Positions 27,392-35,779 of a stretch of 64,000 nt of DNA are shown piece after piece. Every line of letters starts with the position of its first letter. The stretch's first letter is position 1. This DNA comes from Flavobacteriaceae bacterium UBA7684 (GTDB lineage: Bacteria > Bacteroidota > Bacteroidia > Flavobacteriales > Flavobacteriaceae): positions 1 to 64,000 of the forward strand of contig DLGW01000024.1 of NCBI GenBank assembly GCA_002482885.1. Reading direction: 5' to 3'. Made by a program: the position numbers and the translations under genes. The notes under the pieces are model-generated. The model saw only the letters and a list, made by a program, of their open reading frames with translations, ran no database searches and was not told the origin of the DNA.

Positions 27392-28531
27392 CTAAGTTTG
27401 ATTCCTCCACACCCTTAAATACCGCTCCGCAATCTTTACATAATGATGTTCCTTTTCTACAAAAGCGCGGGCATTTTGGCTGATTTTTATGATTTCTTGG
27501 GGATTTTTAATTAAAAAAGCTAATTCGTTTGCAATGGATTCGGGGTCGGGTAAGGCGTTAATACACACTATTTCGGTTAAGTGGTAATGGGTTAAAAATT
27601 CGGTTTCTGCCCCTGTAAAAACGACCTTACCTTTAGCCATGGCTTCTAAAGCATTATAACCTTGGTCGTAAGATAGTACTTGGTCTAACACAATATGAGC
27701 TTGGTTAAACTGATGAATGTATTCTTGGTAAGGCAAACTTTCCGTAGTGATTATTTTAAAGCGATTAGGCAAACGTTCTTCAAGAATTAGTAAAGCTTTT
27801 TCAAAATAATTATTTCCTTTTTTATAATAATTTACACGGTTGATGCCATGAAAAATAACCACCGGTTCCAAAGGGGGTAAGACTAAAGGTTTTATTTTAT
27901 CTACATTAATCGGGTAAGGAATCAACCCTAAACATTTAGGATGATTTTTTAAAGGAATGTAATAATCTAAATCACCTGCAATCACGCCTTTAATGTTCTG
28001 GTAAATAAAATCGTGTAATTTTTTAAAAGCAGGGGCAACGTAACGTAGAGTGTATTGACAATGGGTTTTGTTAGGGTCTTGTAAACAAGGAGTCAATACC
28101 GAATATTTAAAATCTCCGTTAAGCATGTAAGTTACGCTGGGGTAGTCATCTCCGCAAGAAGCTAAAAACACATTTTTATTATTTTTAAATAAAAAAGAAA
28201 GTATTTTTATTTCTAAATAAGGAGTGGTTTGTAACGGATATTCATTAACCAATTGCACCACATCAAAGTTTTTAAAATGTTTTTTAAGCAAAAAAAATCT
28301 AAGAGCAGCTTCCCATTGCGCAAGGTCTACTTTGGTGATTTTAAAAATGAATTGTCGAATGAGATTTAAAAAAAAGTAGGTTTTAAACCAGCGTGCAAAG
28401 GTGCTATAGTCCGCAGGATAATTTTTAAAATCATTGTCACTGCAAATAACTACTTGGTGTCCCAAAGTTATTAACCCTTCTTTTAAGGAATTGTGGAAAT
28501 TACTGTATTCGCCAACAAGTAATATTCTCAT
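27392..28531 (-). CDS. Glycosyltransferase (GT-B type) of the polysaccharide locus
   Basis: This 379-residue protein starts MRILLVGEYSNFHNSLKEGL, typical of GT-B glycosyltransferases. Its C-terminal half has the sugar-nucleotide-binding region (DQVLSYDQGYNALEAMAKGKVVFTG), with the conserved acidic and Gly-rich segment of GT4/GT1-like enzymes. Donor and acceptor are unknown. The last ~30 codons are duplicated as a remnant at 15136-15231 beside the flippase. It is divergent from the next glycosyltransferase, with 42 bp between them. Confidence 0.85.
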   Translation of the reverse strand: MRILLVGEYSNFHNSLKEGLITLGHQVVICSDNDFKNYPADYSTFARWFKTYFFLNLIRQFIFKITKVDLAQWEAALRFFLLKKHFKNFDVVQLVNEYPLQTTPYLEIKILSFLFKNNKNVFLASCGDDYPSVTYMLNGDFKYSVLTPCLQDPNKTHCQYTLRYVAPAFKKLHDFIYQNIKGVIAGDLDYYIPLKNHPKCLGLIPYPINVDKIKPLVLPPLEPVVIFHGINRVNYYKKGNNYFEKALLILEERLPNRFKIITTESLPYQEYIHQFNQAHIVLDQVLSYDQGYNALEAMAKGKVVFTGAETEFLTHYHLTEIVCINALPDPESIANELAFLIKNPQEIIKISQNARAFVEKEHHYVKIAERYLRVWRNQT

Positions 28532-28540
28532 CTGAATTTA

Positions 28541-28548
28541 TATATTTG
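28541..28548 (+). promoter_or_regulatory. -7 promoter element for the glycosyltransferase-fdtA pair
   Basis: TATATTTG matches TAnnTTTG exactly and lies 25 bp before the ATG at 28574. No clear -33 TTG is present in the short divergent gap. Confidence 0.5.
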
Positions 28549-28573
28549 TTAACAAAGTAACTTTTTTTGCTTC

Positions 28574-29677
28574 ATGCGACAAAGAAAAAAATATAAAATC
28601 TGTTTGGTTGGGGAGTGTTTAGCAGGAGGTGGAGCCGAAAGGGTTCAAGCAGCTTTGTCTGATTTTTTTGTTAAGAAAGATTTAAGCGTACACCATGTCA
28701 TCTTCATGGATGAAATTAATTATCCTTTTTCGGGAAGGCTTTTTAATTTGGGGGATGTAAAAAGCGAAAATCCATTTTGGAGAAAAATCAAACGTTTTGT
28801 CGCTTTACGAAATTACATTAAAAGAAATCGTTTTGATGTGGTGATTGACTTTAGGGTTAAATATAGTTTCTGGCAAGATTTTTTAATCAGTCGATTGATT
28901 TATCCTAGAAAGACATATTATTTGATTCATAGTTCCAATTTGGAATACTATTTTCCGAATGCTAAATGGAAAGCCTGCTTATTGTATAATAAAGGCAAAA
29001 AGGTCATAGGTGTTTCTAAAGGAATATCGGATAAAATTGAAAGAGTTTATCGTTGGCAGCATATCAAAACCATATACAATCCCATCAATACCCAAATAGT
29101 AGATTTGTATGTTAAAGGTTTGAATAATCATGAATTTGAGTTCATCTTGGCAATCGGTAGAATGGATGATGAGGTGAAACAATTTGATCAATTGATAGAT
29201 GTTTATGCACAATCTGATTTGCCTAAAAAACAAATCAAACTGATAATTTTAGGGGATGGAAAACTCAAAAGAAAATTAAAAGAATACAAAAAATCCATAG
29301 GATTAGATGATATGGTAATGTTGGAAGGTTTTCAGAATAATCCTTTTGTGTACATGAAAAAAGCTAAATTTTTAGTGTTGTGCAGTAAATTTGAAGGTTT
29401 TGGCAATGTATTGGCGGAATCTTTAGCTTGTGGTACGCCAGTGATTTCTTTCGCCTGTGAATCAGGTCCTTCAGAAATTATTCAGCATGAACATAATGGG
29501 TTGTTGGTAGAAAATCAAAATTTTGAGGCCTTACAACAAGCTATGGAACGCATGATTACCGATAAATCATTGCATGAAAAATGTAGCGAAAATGCGGTGA
29601 GTAGTGTGGCTCGTTTTTCTATTGAACCCGTTGGGCAACAATGGTTAGATTTATTGAAAATCAAAAAAAAGATATGA
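28574..29677 (+). CDS. Glycosyltransferase family 4
   Basis: This 367-residue GT-B glycosyltransferase has an N-terminal Gly-rich loop (GECLAGGGAERVQ, residues ~11-23) and the GT4 motif in the C-terminal half (EGFGNVLAESLACGTPVIS, then ESGPSEII with the E-x7-E acid pair). It should add a sugar to a lipid-linked surface glycan at the cytoplasmic face. Its TGA overlaps the ATG of the FdtA-like isomerase gene (ATGA), so the two are translated together. Confidence 0.9.
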   Translation: MRQRKKYKICLVGECLAGGGAERVQAALSDFFVKKDLSVHHVIFMDEINYPFSGRLFNLGDVKSENPFWRKIKRFVALRNYIKRNRFDVVIDFRVKYSFWQDFLISRLIYPRKTYYLIHSSNLEYYFPNAKWKACLLYNKGKKVIGVSKGISDKIERVYRWQHIKTIYNPINTQIVDLYVKGLNNHEFEFILAIGRMDDEVKQFDQLIDVYAQSDLPKKQIKLIILGDGKLKRKLKEYKKSIGLDDMVMLEGFQNNPFVYMKKAKFLVLCSKFEGFGNVLAESLACGTPVISFACESGPSEIIQHEHNGLLVENQNFEALQQAMERMITDKSLHEKCSENAVSSVARFSIEPVGQQWLDLLKIKKKI

Positions 29678-30066
29678 ATATCGAAATCATAGAATTTCCT
29701 AAAATACACAACCGAAAAGGAAATATTGCAGTAATAGAAAATGAAGTGATTCCTTTTTCTATTCAAAGAGTGTATTATTTATATGATGTGCCCAGTACTT
29801 CTAAACGAGGAGGACATGCGCACAAAAATTTACAACAAGTATTGGTGGCTATTTCAGGGAGTTTTGACGTGATTTTAAAAGATGGGAAATCCAAACAAAA
29901 AATCACTTTAAATAAACCCGACAAAGGATTATACCTTAAAAATAATATTTGGCGAGAATTGGAAAATTTTTCTTCGGGTGCGGTGTGTTTGGTTATGGCT
30001 TCCGAAGCATATGATGAAGAAGATTATATCCGAAACTATGCAGATTTTTTAAAGTATATTCGTTAA
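29674..30066 (+). CDS. FdtA/QdtA-type sugar 3,4-ketoisomerase (WxcM-like cupin)
   Basis: This 130-residue single-domain cupin has the FdtA/WxcM signature R-V-Y-Y-L-Y-D-V, GGHAHKNLQQVLVAISG and a Trp/Glu segment (NNIWRELENFSSGAVCLVMAS). The family isomerises dTDP-4-keto-6-deoxyglucose for amino-sugar synthesis. The start at 29674 overlaps the previous gene by 4 bp; the upstream in-frame extension is inside that gene. No rml or aminotransferase genes are nearby, so the rest of the pathway lies elsewhere or the protein has another 3,4-ketosugar substrate. Its last 4 bp overlap a convergent gene. Confidence 0.85.
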   Translation: MNIEIIEFPKIHNRKGNIAVIENEVIPFSIQRVYYLYDVPSTSKRGGHAHKNLQQVLVAISGSFDVILKDGKSKQKITLNKPDKGLYLKNNIWRELENFSSGAVCLVMASEAYDEEDYIRNYADFLKYIR

Positions 30067-31004
30067 TTATAACTGGTTACTTTAATTCCTTTTTCTAATA
30101 AATAAACCTTGATTTTTTTTAAATAGGTCACCAGCTGTAAAGGTGCAAATAACAAAAACTGTTGTTTTAAAGTAAGGTTCTTTAAGTTGATTTCTTGGGT
30201 GAGCTGATTAAAACTAGAAAAATCCTGTTCCAGTTTATAATGTTTTGCCATTACATAACGCTGAAAATCCAAATATAGTTTTAAGCTTTTGTGGTTAGGA
30301 TATTGCTTTTCGTAAAAATTAAAATCAGTGATTTTTTTCCCTTTTAAACTGGTTTGTGTAATTTGGTTTTGAGAATACATGGTGTATTCACAACCAATAG
30401 TTTTACTGTAAGCTAATTGGAAATTTAAATTAGCTCGGATGTTAAAATCAATATCTTCCCCAAAAGTGATGGTTTCATTGTAAAGTCCAATGGCGTCAAA
30501 AACTGTTTTTTTTACACAAAAACTCGATGGACAATAAATGGGTTGTTGTAAACCAGTAATAAAAAAATCAGTAATCAGTCCATCGTTTTCTGGAAAGTTT
30601 TTTAGATTCTTTTTTACCGCTAAGCGATTTCCGTTAGGGTAAACTTCTACGTAGTTTGTGCCAAAAAGTGATGCTTGTGGATTGCACTTAATCAGTTCAA
30701 AAATAGTTTCCAAAAATAGCGGTGTCCAACAATCATCAGCGTCTAAAAAAGCGATGTATTCAGCGGAGCTGTTTTGGATTCCAGTATTCCTGCTACACGA
30801 TAGTCCTTTGTTTTGTTCGTGTTGAATCAACTTAAGATTCGGAATATTTAGCTTATTTACAACCTGTAAACTGTTGTCTGTAGAGCAATCATTAACTATA
30901 ATAATTTCAAAATCTCGAAAACTTTGATTCATCACGCTTTGAATACAAGCCGCGATGTAATCTTGTTTGTTGTATAAGGGAATAACTACCGAGAATAAAG
31001 GCAT
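30063..31004 (-). CDS. Glycosyltransferase family 2
   Basis: This 313-residue GT-A enzyme has the family start FSVVIPLYNKQDYIAACIQSV, DCSTDNS for nucleotide binding, CSRNTGIQNS and the metal-binding FLDADDCW motif near residue 93. The C-terminal ~100 residues are basic and helical. It is last in a minus-strand unit ftsE-GT2-GT2 with 1 bp between the two GT2 genes. Donor unknown. Confidence 0.9.
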   Translation of the reverse strand: MPLFSVVIPLYNKQDYIAACIQSVMNQSFRDFEIIIVNDCSTDNSLQVVNKLNIPNLKLIQHEQNKGLSCSRNTGIQNSSAEYIAFLDADDCWTPLFLETIFELIKCNPQASLFGTNYVEVYPNGNRLAVKKNLKNFPENDGLITDFFITGLQQPIYCPSSFCVKKTVFDAIGLYNETITFGEDIDFNIRANLNFQLAYSKTIGCEYTMYSQNQITQTSLKGKKITDFNFYEKQYPNHKSLKLYLDFQRYVMAKHYKLEQDFSSFNQLTQEINLKNLTLKQQFLLFAPLQLVTYLKKIKVYLLEKGIKVTSYN

Positions 31005-31005
31005 T

Positions 31006-31902
31006 TTATTGATTTTTTAAGTAACAATAATAAGTGAGTTTGTAGCAATCCAAATCTTGAATGTCAGGCTCGGTGGAGTGTAGTTTTTTGATGAGGTTAA
31101 ATTTGTTCTTTAAGTAATATTTGCTCAAAAATCGGTCTAATCTAAAGGGCCTTAATATCCGATAGATCAATTGAATTTTGGTATATCCCTTGGGTAATAG
31201 GTATAGTTTTTCAATATCAATGAGGTGTTCAATGGCTTCCTCGCATTTTTTTATAAAGGTGTCGGTGTTTTCTAAGTTTAGATGATAAACAGCATTGTCT
31301 AATTGTTGAACTTTAATATGTTTCTGCTTTAGCCCGTACACAAAAATCAAATCTTCGTAGCCATATTTTTTTAAATTTTCATTGAAAGGATTGATTTGAA
31401 ATATAGAACGATGAATTAGTAAATTAGAGGTTAGCGTATGATTGTAAGAATTTCTTTTCCGTTTGTTAAATGATATAGCTTCGCGTTCTATTCCATAGGT
31501 ATAACGCAAACGCTCTTGCAATAAATACGGTTTGTTTTTATAAGCAATGCCTCCAAAAAACACTTTGTTTTTAGATTGTTTTACAGCATTTAAATAGTTT
31601 TTTATGAAGTTTTTGGAAACAGGCTGGGTGTCGCAATCTATAAATAATAACCAATCGTATTGGGCAATTTGTGCCAATCGGTTACGATTAGCAGCTCTTC
31701 CAATATTTTTTGGATTGGTTTGAAAAGTGCCAAATTTTAAAAAATTGATAGGGGAGTTCTGATGAATAAAATCAAAATCTGCCGAAGCATCATCTAAACA
31801 AATGATTTCAAAAGGAATTTCTAAGGCTAAGGCTTGCTCGTGTATTTCGGTAGCCAGTTTAACGCAATTGTAATGATAGGTGGGTATTAAAACCGACAGC
31901 AT
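31006..31902 (-). CDS. Glycosyltransferase family 2
   Basis: This 298-residue GT-A enzyme has the start LSVLIPTYHYNCVKLATEIH, CLDDASADFD, a GRAANRN motif and the metal-binding FIDCDTQPV near residue 92. YGYEDLIFVYGLK is the family's acceptor-side E-D motif. Its ATG overlaps the stop of ftsE by one base, so translation is coupled to the cell-division ABC gene. Confidence 0.9.
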   Translation of the reverse strand: MLSVLIPTYHYNCVKLATEIHEQALALEIPFEIICLDDASADFDFIHQNSPINFLKFGTFQTNPKNIGRAANRNRLAQIAQYDWLLFIDCDTQPVSKNFIKNYLNAVKQSKNKVFFGGIAYKNKPYLLQERLRYTYGIEREAISFNKRKRNSYNHTLTSNLLIHRSIFQINPFNENLKKYGYEDLIFVYGLKQKHIKVQQLDNAVYHLNLENTDTFIKKCEEAIEHLIDIEKLYLLPKGYTKIQLIYRILRPFRLDRFLSKYYLKNKFNLIKKLHSTEPDIQDLDCYKLTYYCYLKNQ

Positions 31903-32585
31903 TACTCCCTTTTTTGGATTACTTCAAAGATACTACTGTTCTCGCATTTAATGGTTCTAGACGGAAAACGTTGAATCAATTGGTAATCGTGGGTAGCCAT
32001 TAAAATACTGGTTCCTTTAGTGTTGATGTCCTTTAATAAATCCATGATTTCCAAACTGGTTTGAGGGTCTAAATTTCCTGTAGGCTCGTCGGCAATAATC
32101 AAATCAGGATTGTTTAATAGCGCACGAGCAATAGCAACTCTTTGTTGCTCACCACCCGATAACTGATGTGGCATTTTAAAAGCTTTAGTTTTCATGCCTG
32201 TTTTGTCTAAAACTTCGTTGATTTTACTTTCAATATCCACTTTGTTTTTCCAGCCAGTGGCTTTTAAAACAAAAAGTAAATTGTCGTGAATACTACGGTC
32301 GGGTAATAATTGAAAGTCTTGAAATACAATTCCAATTTTTCTTCTTAAAAAAGGAATCTGATTTTCTTTTAGGTTTTTCAAATCAAAATCTACCACAGTA
32401 CCTTCTCCTTCTACCAAAGGTAAGTCTGCATAAATAGTTTTTATGAAACTACTTTTTCCAGAACCTGTTTTACCAATTAAGTATACAAATTCTCCAGGAG
32501 TTACGGTTAAGTTGATATCTGATAGAATTAAATTCTGACCTTGATAAATGCTGATGTTCTTTAGTTCAATAATGGTATTCGACAT
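31902..32585 (-). CDS. ftsE: Cell division ATP-binding protein FtsE
   Basis: This 227-residue ABC ATPase has Walker A GKTGSGKSS (residues ~38-46), signature LSGGEQQRVAIARALL, Walker B LIIADEPTG and the switch His in MATHDY. It pairs with FtsX, which is at 2195-3070. The start at 32585 is chosen because the upstream in-frame extension is hydrophobic but not family-like. A MacB/LolD-type ATPase is the alternative, but the short length and sequence fit FtsE. It overlaps a glycosyltransferase gene downstream, an unusual partner. Confidence 0.88.
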   Translation of the reverse strand: MSNTIIELKNISIYQGQNLILSDINLTVTPGEFVYLIGKTGSGKSSFIKTIYADLPLVEGEGTVVDFDLKNLKENQIPFLRRKIGIVFQDFQLLPDRSIHDNLLFVLKATGWKNKVDIESKINEVLDKTGMKTKAFKMPHQLSGGEQQRVAIARALLNNPDLIIADEPTGNLDPQTSLEIMDLLKDINTKGTSILMATHDYQLIQRFPSRTIKCENSSIFEVIQKRE

Positions 32586-32718
32586 AATGGTAAAAGCTTT
32601 GAACGGTAAAAGTAAAAAAGAAAATGTCGCACACAAAAAACTAAGGGTATTTATTATTTAAATCACTTCTATGAACTTCTTTTTGTTGAAGAACTTGTTT
32701 ACATCATTTGTTAAAGCG

Positions 32719-32750
32719 TTGGGGAGGGTCGGTTCAATCCTATATATTTG
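32719..32750 (+). promoter_or_regulatory. Promoter of the TPR-barrel operon
   Basis: TTG (32719-32721), then 21 bp, then TATATTTG (32743-32750), an exact TAnnTTTG. The last three bases are the TTG that would start the longest reading frame at 32748. Transcription probably begins after that TTG, which excludes it as the start. Confidence 0.75.
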
Positions 32751-32771
32751 TTTCTTATAAAAATGTACAGG

Positions 32772-35700
32772 ATGAAGATTAGATTTTTGCATTTACTTTT
32801 ATTAGGGTTAATGGGAACCACTTGGGTTGGTGCGCAACAAACAGCGGTTTATACTCATGAATTGGTTGATTTTAACAAGGCTTTGAATTTATACAAAAAC
32901 AGTCAATATCAGTCTGCGCAGGTGTTGTTTGGTAAATTGAAATCCGAACACCCCAACAAAGAAGTTAAAGCCGAATGTGCTTATTACATGACCAGTTGCG
33001 CGATTCGATTGAATCATTCCAATGCCGAAATGCTAATGGAGGATTTTTTAAATGCGTATCCCGAAAACGCCAATAGTAATCAAATGTTTGCCGATGCGGC
33101 TACTTATTATTTTGCACAAGGGCAATACGCTAATGCGTTAAAATGGTTCGAAAAAACCGATGAAGCTGCGGCAATTCAAGTTAATCGAGACCAATTTTAT
33201 TTTGAAAAAGGCTATTGTTATTTTGTGGCTAAGAATGAATTACAAGCCGAAAAATATTTTAATCGCTCACTAACATCTAAAAAATATGGAGGAAAATCTA
33301 AGTATTATTTAGGGTATATGGCTTATAAAAAAGACGATTATACCACTGCTAAAAAATATTTAGAGTACGCCTCTGCAGATCAAGAATACAAAGACAAAGT
33401 AGATTATTTATTGGCTGATATTTACTTTAATTTGAAAGAATTTGATAAAGCCATCGAAGTAGGTTTAAAACAGTTAGATAAATCTAAACCGAACGAAAAA
33501 TCAGAGGTTTCTAAAATTATTGGAGAAAGTTATTTTAATTTAGAACAATACGAAAAATCGATTCCTTATTTAGAAGGTTATAGCGCTAAATTCGATAAAT
33601 GGTCCAATACCGATTATTATCAGTTAGGTTACGCATATTACAAAACTAAAGATTACGAGAAGGCTATTTCGCAATTCAATAAAATCATTGACGAAAAAAA
33701 TGCGGTTACCCAAAATGCTTATTATCATTTAGGAGAAAGTTATTTAAAGTTAGATAAAAAACAAGAAGCCTTTAATGCTTTCAAAACGGCTTCCGAAATG
33801 GATTTTGAAACTAAAATTCAAGAAGATGCCTTTTATAATTATGTTAAACTGAGCTACGAAATAGGGAATCCTTATGTAAGCGTGCCCGAAGTGATTCAAT
33901 CTTTCTTAACTAAATATCCTAAAACAGCTCATAAAAAAGAATTAGATGCTTTAATGATTAGTTCTTATGTGGCTTCTAAAAATTATAAAGAGGCTATGCG
34001 ATTGTTAGAAAAAGATAAATCAGGAGCCAACGCTAAGATCTATCAAAAAGTTACATTCTTATACGGAATGGAACAATTTACGAATGCTAAGTATAAAGAA
34101 AGTGCAGAATTGTATAAAAAATCAATCGCGACACAAGGCGGTGGAATTTATGGTGTTCGTGCTACTTTTTGGAAAGCTGAAACCGAATTTTTACAAGACC
34201 AGTTTAATGAATCTTTAAATTCATACAAACAATTTTTAGCTTCACCAGATTCTAAAAACACCGTTGAGTTTAACACGGTTCATTACAATATGGCTTATGT
34301 GTACTTTAAAACTAAAGATTATCCTCAAGCAATAACTTCGTTTGAAAAATATATAAATGCCAAACCTAACGATAAATTCAGATTAAACGATGCCTATTTA
34401 CGTATGGCAGATAGTTATTATGTAACCTTAAAATATTGGCCAGCTTTAGAAGCTTATAATAAAGCCATTGAAATGAATGGTTCCGAAGCTGATTACGCTT
34501 TTTATCAAAAAGCAAAGTGTTATGGTTACGTAGATCGGAAAGATAAAAAGGTAGAGGAATTAGTTCAATTTCAAACTAAATATCCAAAGTCTAAATATGT
34601 AGATGATGCGGTTTTTGAATTGGCGAATACCTATTCTATTTTAAACAAAAACCAAGAAGCCTTAGCTACTTACGAAAAGTTAATTGCCGAAAATCCAAAA
34701 AGCATTCATGTGTCTAAAGCCATGCTCAGACAGGCCTTGATTTATTTTAATCAAGAAAAAAATCAAGAAGCCTTAACTAAAATTAAAAAAGTAGTGGCTG
34801 ATTTTCCGGGCACACCAGAATCTTTAGAAGCCGTAGCTACCGCCAAAGTAATCTACTTAGATACCAACCAAGTAGACGAGTATGCTAAGTGGGTTAAAAC
34901 GCTGGATTTTGTAAACGTAAGTGAAAAAGAATTAGATAATTTAACTTACGAAACTGCAGAACGTCAGTATTTACAAAGTAATACTAAACAAACCATAATT
35001 GCTTTTGAAAATTATTTGGCTAAGTTTCCTAAAGGAATTCATAGTTTACAAGCTCATTTTTATTTAGCTCAAGCCTATTATTCTGATGGTCAAGAAAAAG
35101 CTTCTGTGCCACATTATCAGTATGTAATAGAAAAACCAGTTTGTGAATATACCGAACAATCCTTGGTTCGTTTGTCTGAAATTTATCTTAAAAATAAAGA
35201 ATACGCCAAAGCAATTCCAGTATTGTTAAGATTAGAAAAAGAAGCAGGACAACTACAACATATTGCTTATGCCGAATCTAATTTAATGAAGGCTTATTTT
35301 GAAGAAAAGAATTTTGCCGAAGCGGTAGTTTACGCCGAAAAGGTGTTGTTAAAAGACAAATCTACTGCCGAAGCCCAAAAAGAAGGACAAATTATTGTAG
35401 CGCGTGCCGCTATTAAAACAGGAGACGAAGCCAAAGCTCAGGCTGCTTATGCAAAAATGAGCGGAGCTAAAGGAGAGCTAGGCGCCGAGGTGTTGTATTA
35501 TGATGCTTATTTTAAAAATAAAGAAGGCAAATGGGAAGAATCTAATAAGGCAATACAAAAATTGGCTAAAGATTTTTCGGGATACAAATACTACGGAGCC
35601 AAAGGATTGGTAGTTATGGCAAACAATTTTTATCAATTGAACGATACTTTTCAAGCAACTTATGTGTTGGAAACGGTTATTAAAAACTTCACCAGTTATC

Positions 35701-35777
35701 CTGATGTGATTTCCGAAGCCCAAACCGCCTTGTTAAAAATTAAAGAAGAAAGTGCTCAAGAGCCTAATTCTAAATAA
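32772..35777 (+). CDS. Secreted or periplasmic TPR-repeat protein
   Basis: This protein of about 1001 residues has a signal peptide (FLHLLLLGLMGTTWVGAQ) followed by a long array of tetratricopeptide repeats covering almost its full length (e.g. ALNLYKNSQYQSAQVLFGKL, YEKAISQFNKIIDEKNA, AKAIPVLLRLEKEAGQ). TPR arrays act as protein-binding scaffolds. It may be exported to the periplasm or outer membrane with the barrel encoded 3 bp downstream. ATG at 32763 is an alternative start; TTG 32748 lies in the promoter. The family is conserved in flavobacteria without a defined function that I can name. Confidence 0.82.
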   Translation: MKIRFLHLLLLGLMGTTWVGAQQTAVYTHELVDFNKALNLYKNSQYQSAQVLFGKLKSEHPNKEVKAECAYYMTSCAIRLNHSNAEMLMEDFLNAYPENANSNQMFADAATYYFAQGQYANALKWFEKTDEAAAIQVNRDQFYFEKGYCYFVAKNELQAEKYFNRSLTSKKYGGKSKYYLGYMAYKKDDYTTAKKYLEYASADQEYKDKVDYLLADIYFNLKEFDKAIEVGLKQLDKSKPNEKSEVSKIIGESYFNLEQYEKSIPYLEGYSAKFDKWSNTDYYQLGYAYYKTKDYEKAISQFNKIIDEKNAVTQNAYYHLGESYLKLDKKQEAFNAFKTASEMDFETKIQEDAFYNYVKLSYEIGNPYVSVPEVIQSFLTKYPKTAHKKELDALMISSYVASKNYKEAMRLLEKDKSGANAKIYQKVTFLYGMEQFTNAKYKESAELYKKSIATQGGGIYGVRATFWKAETEFLQDQFNESLNSYKQFLASPDSKNTVEFNTVHYNMAYVYFKTKDYPQAITSFEKYINAKPNDKFRLNDAYLRMADSYYVTLKYWPALEAYNKAIEMNGSEADYAFYQKAKCYGYVDRKDKKVEELVQFQTKYPKSKYVDDAVFELANTYSILNKNQEALATYEKLIAENPKSIHVSKAMLRQALIYFNQEKNQEALTKIKKVVADFPGTPESLEAVATAKVIYLDTNQVDEYAKWVKTLDFVNVSEKELDNLTYETAERQYLQSNTKQTIIAFENYLAKFPKGIHSLQAHFYLAQAYYSDGQEKASVPHYQYVIEKPVCEYTEQSLVRLSEIYLKNKEYAKAIPVLLRLEKEAGQLQHIAYAESNLMKAYFEEKNFAEAVVYAEKVLLKDKSTAEAQKEGQIIVARAAIKTGDEAKAQAAYAKMSGAKGELGAEVLYYDAYFKNKEGKWEESNKAIQKLAKDFSGYKYYGAKGLVVMANNFYQLNDTFQATYVLETVIKNFTSYPDVISEAQTALLKIKEESAQEPNSK

Positions 35778-35779
35778 TT

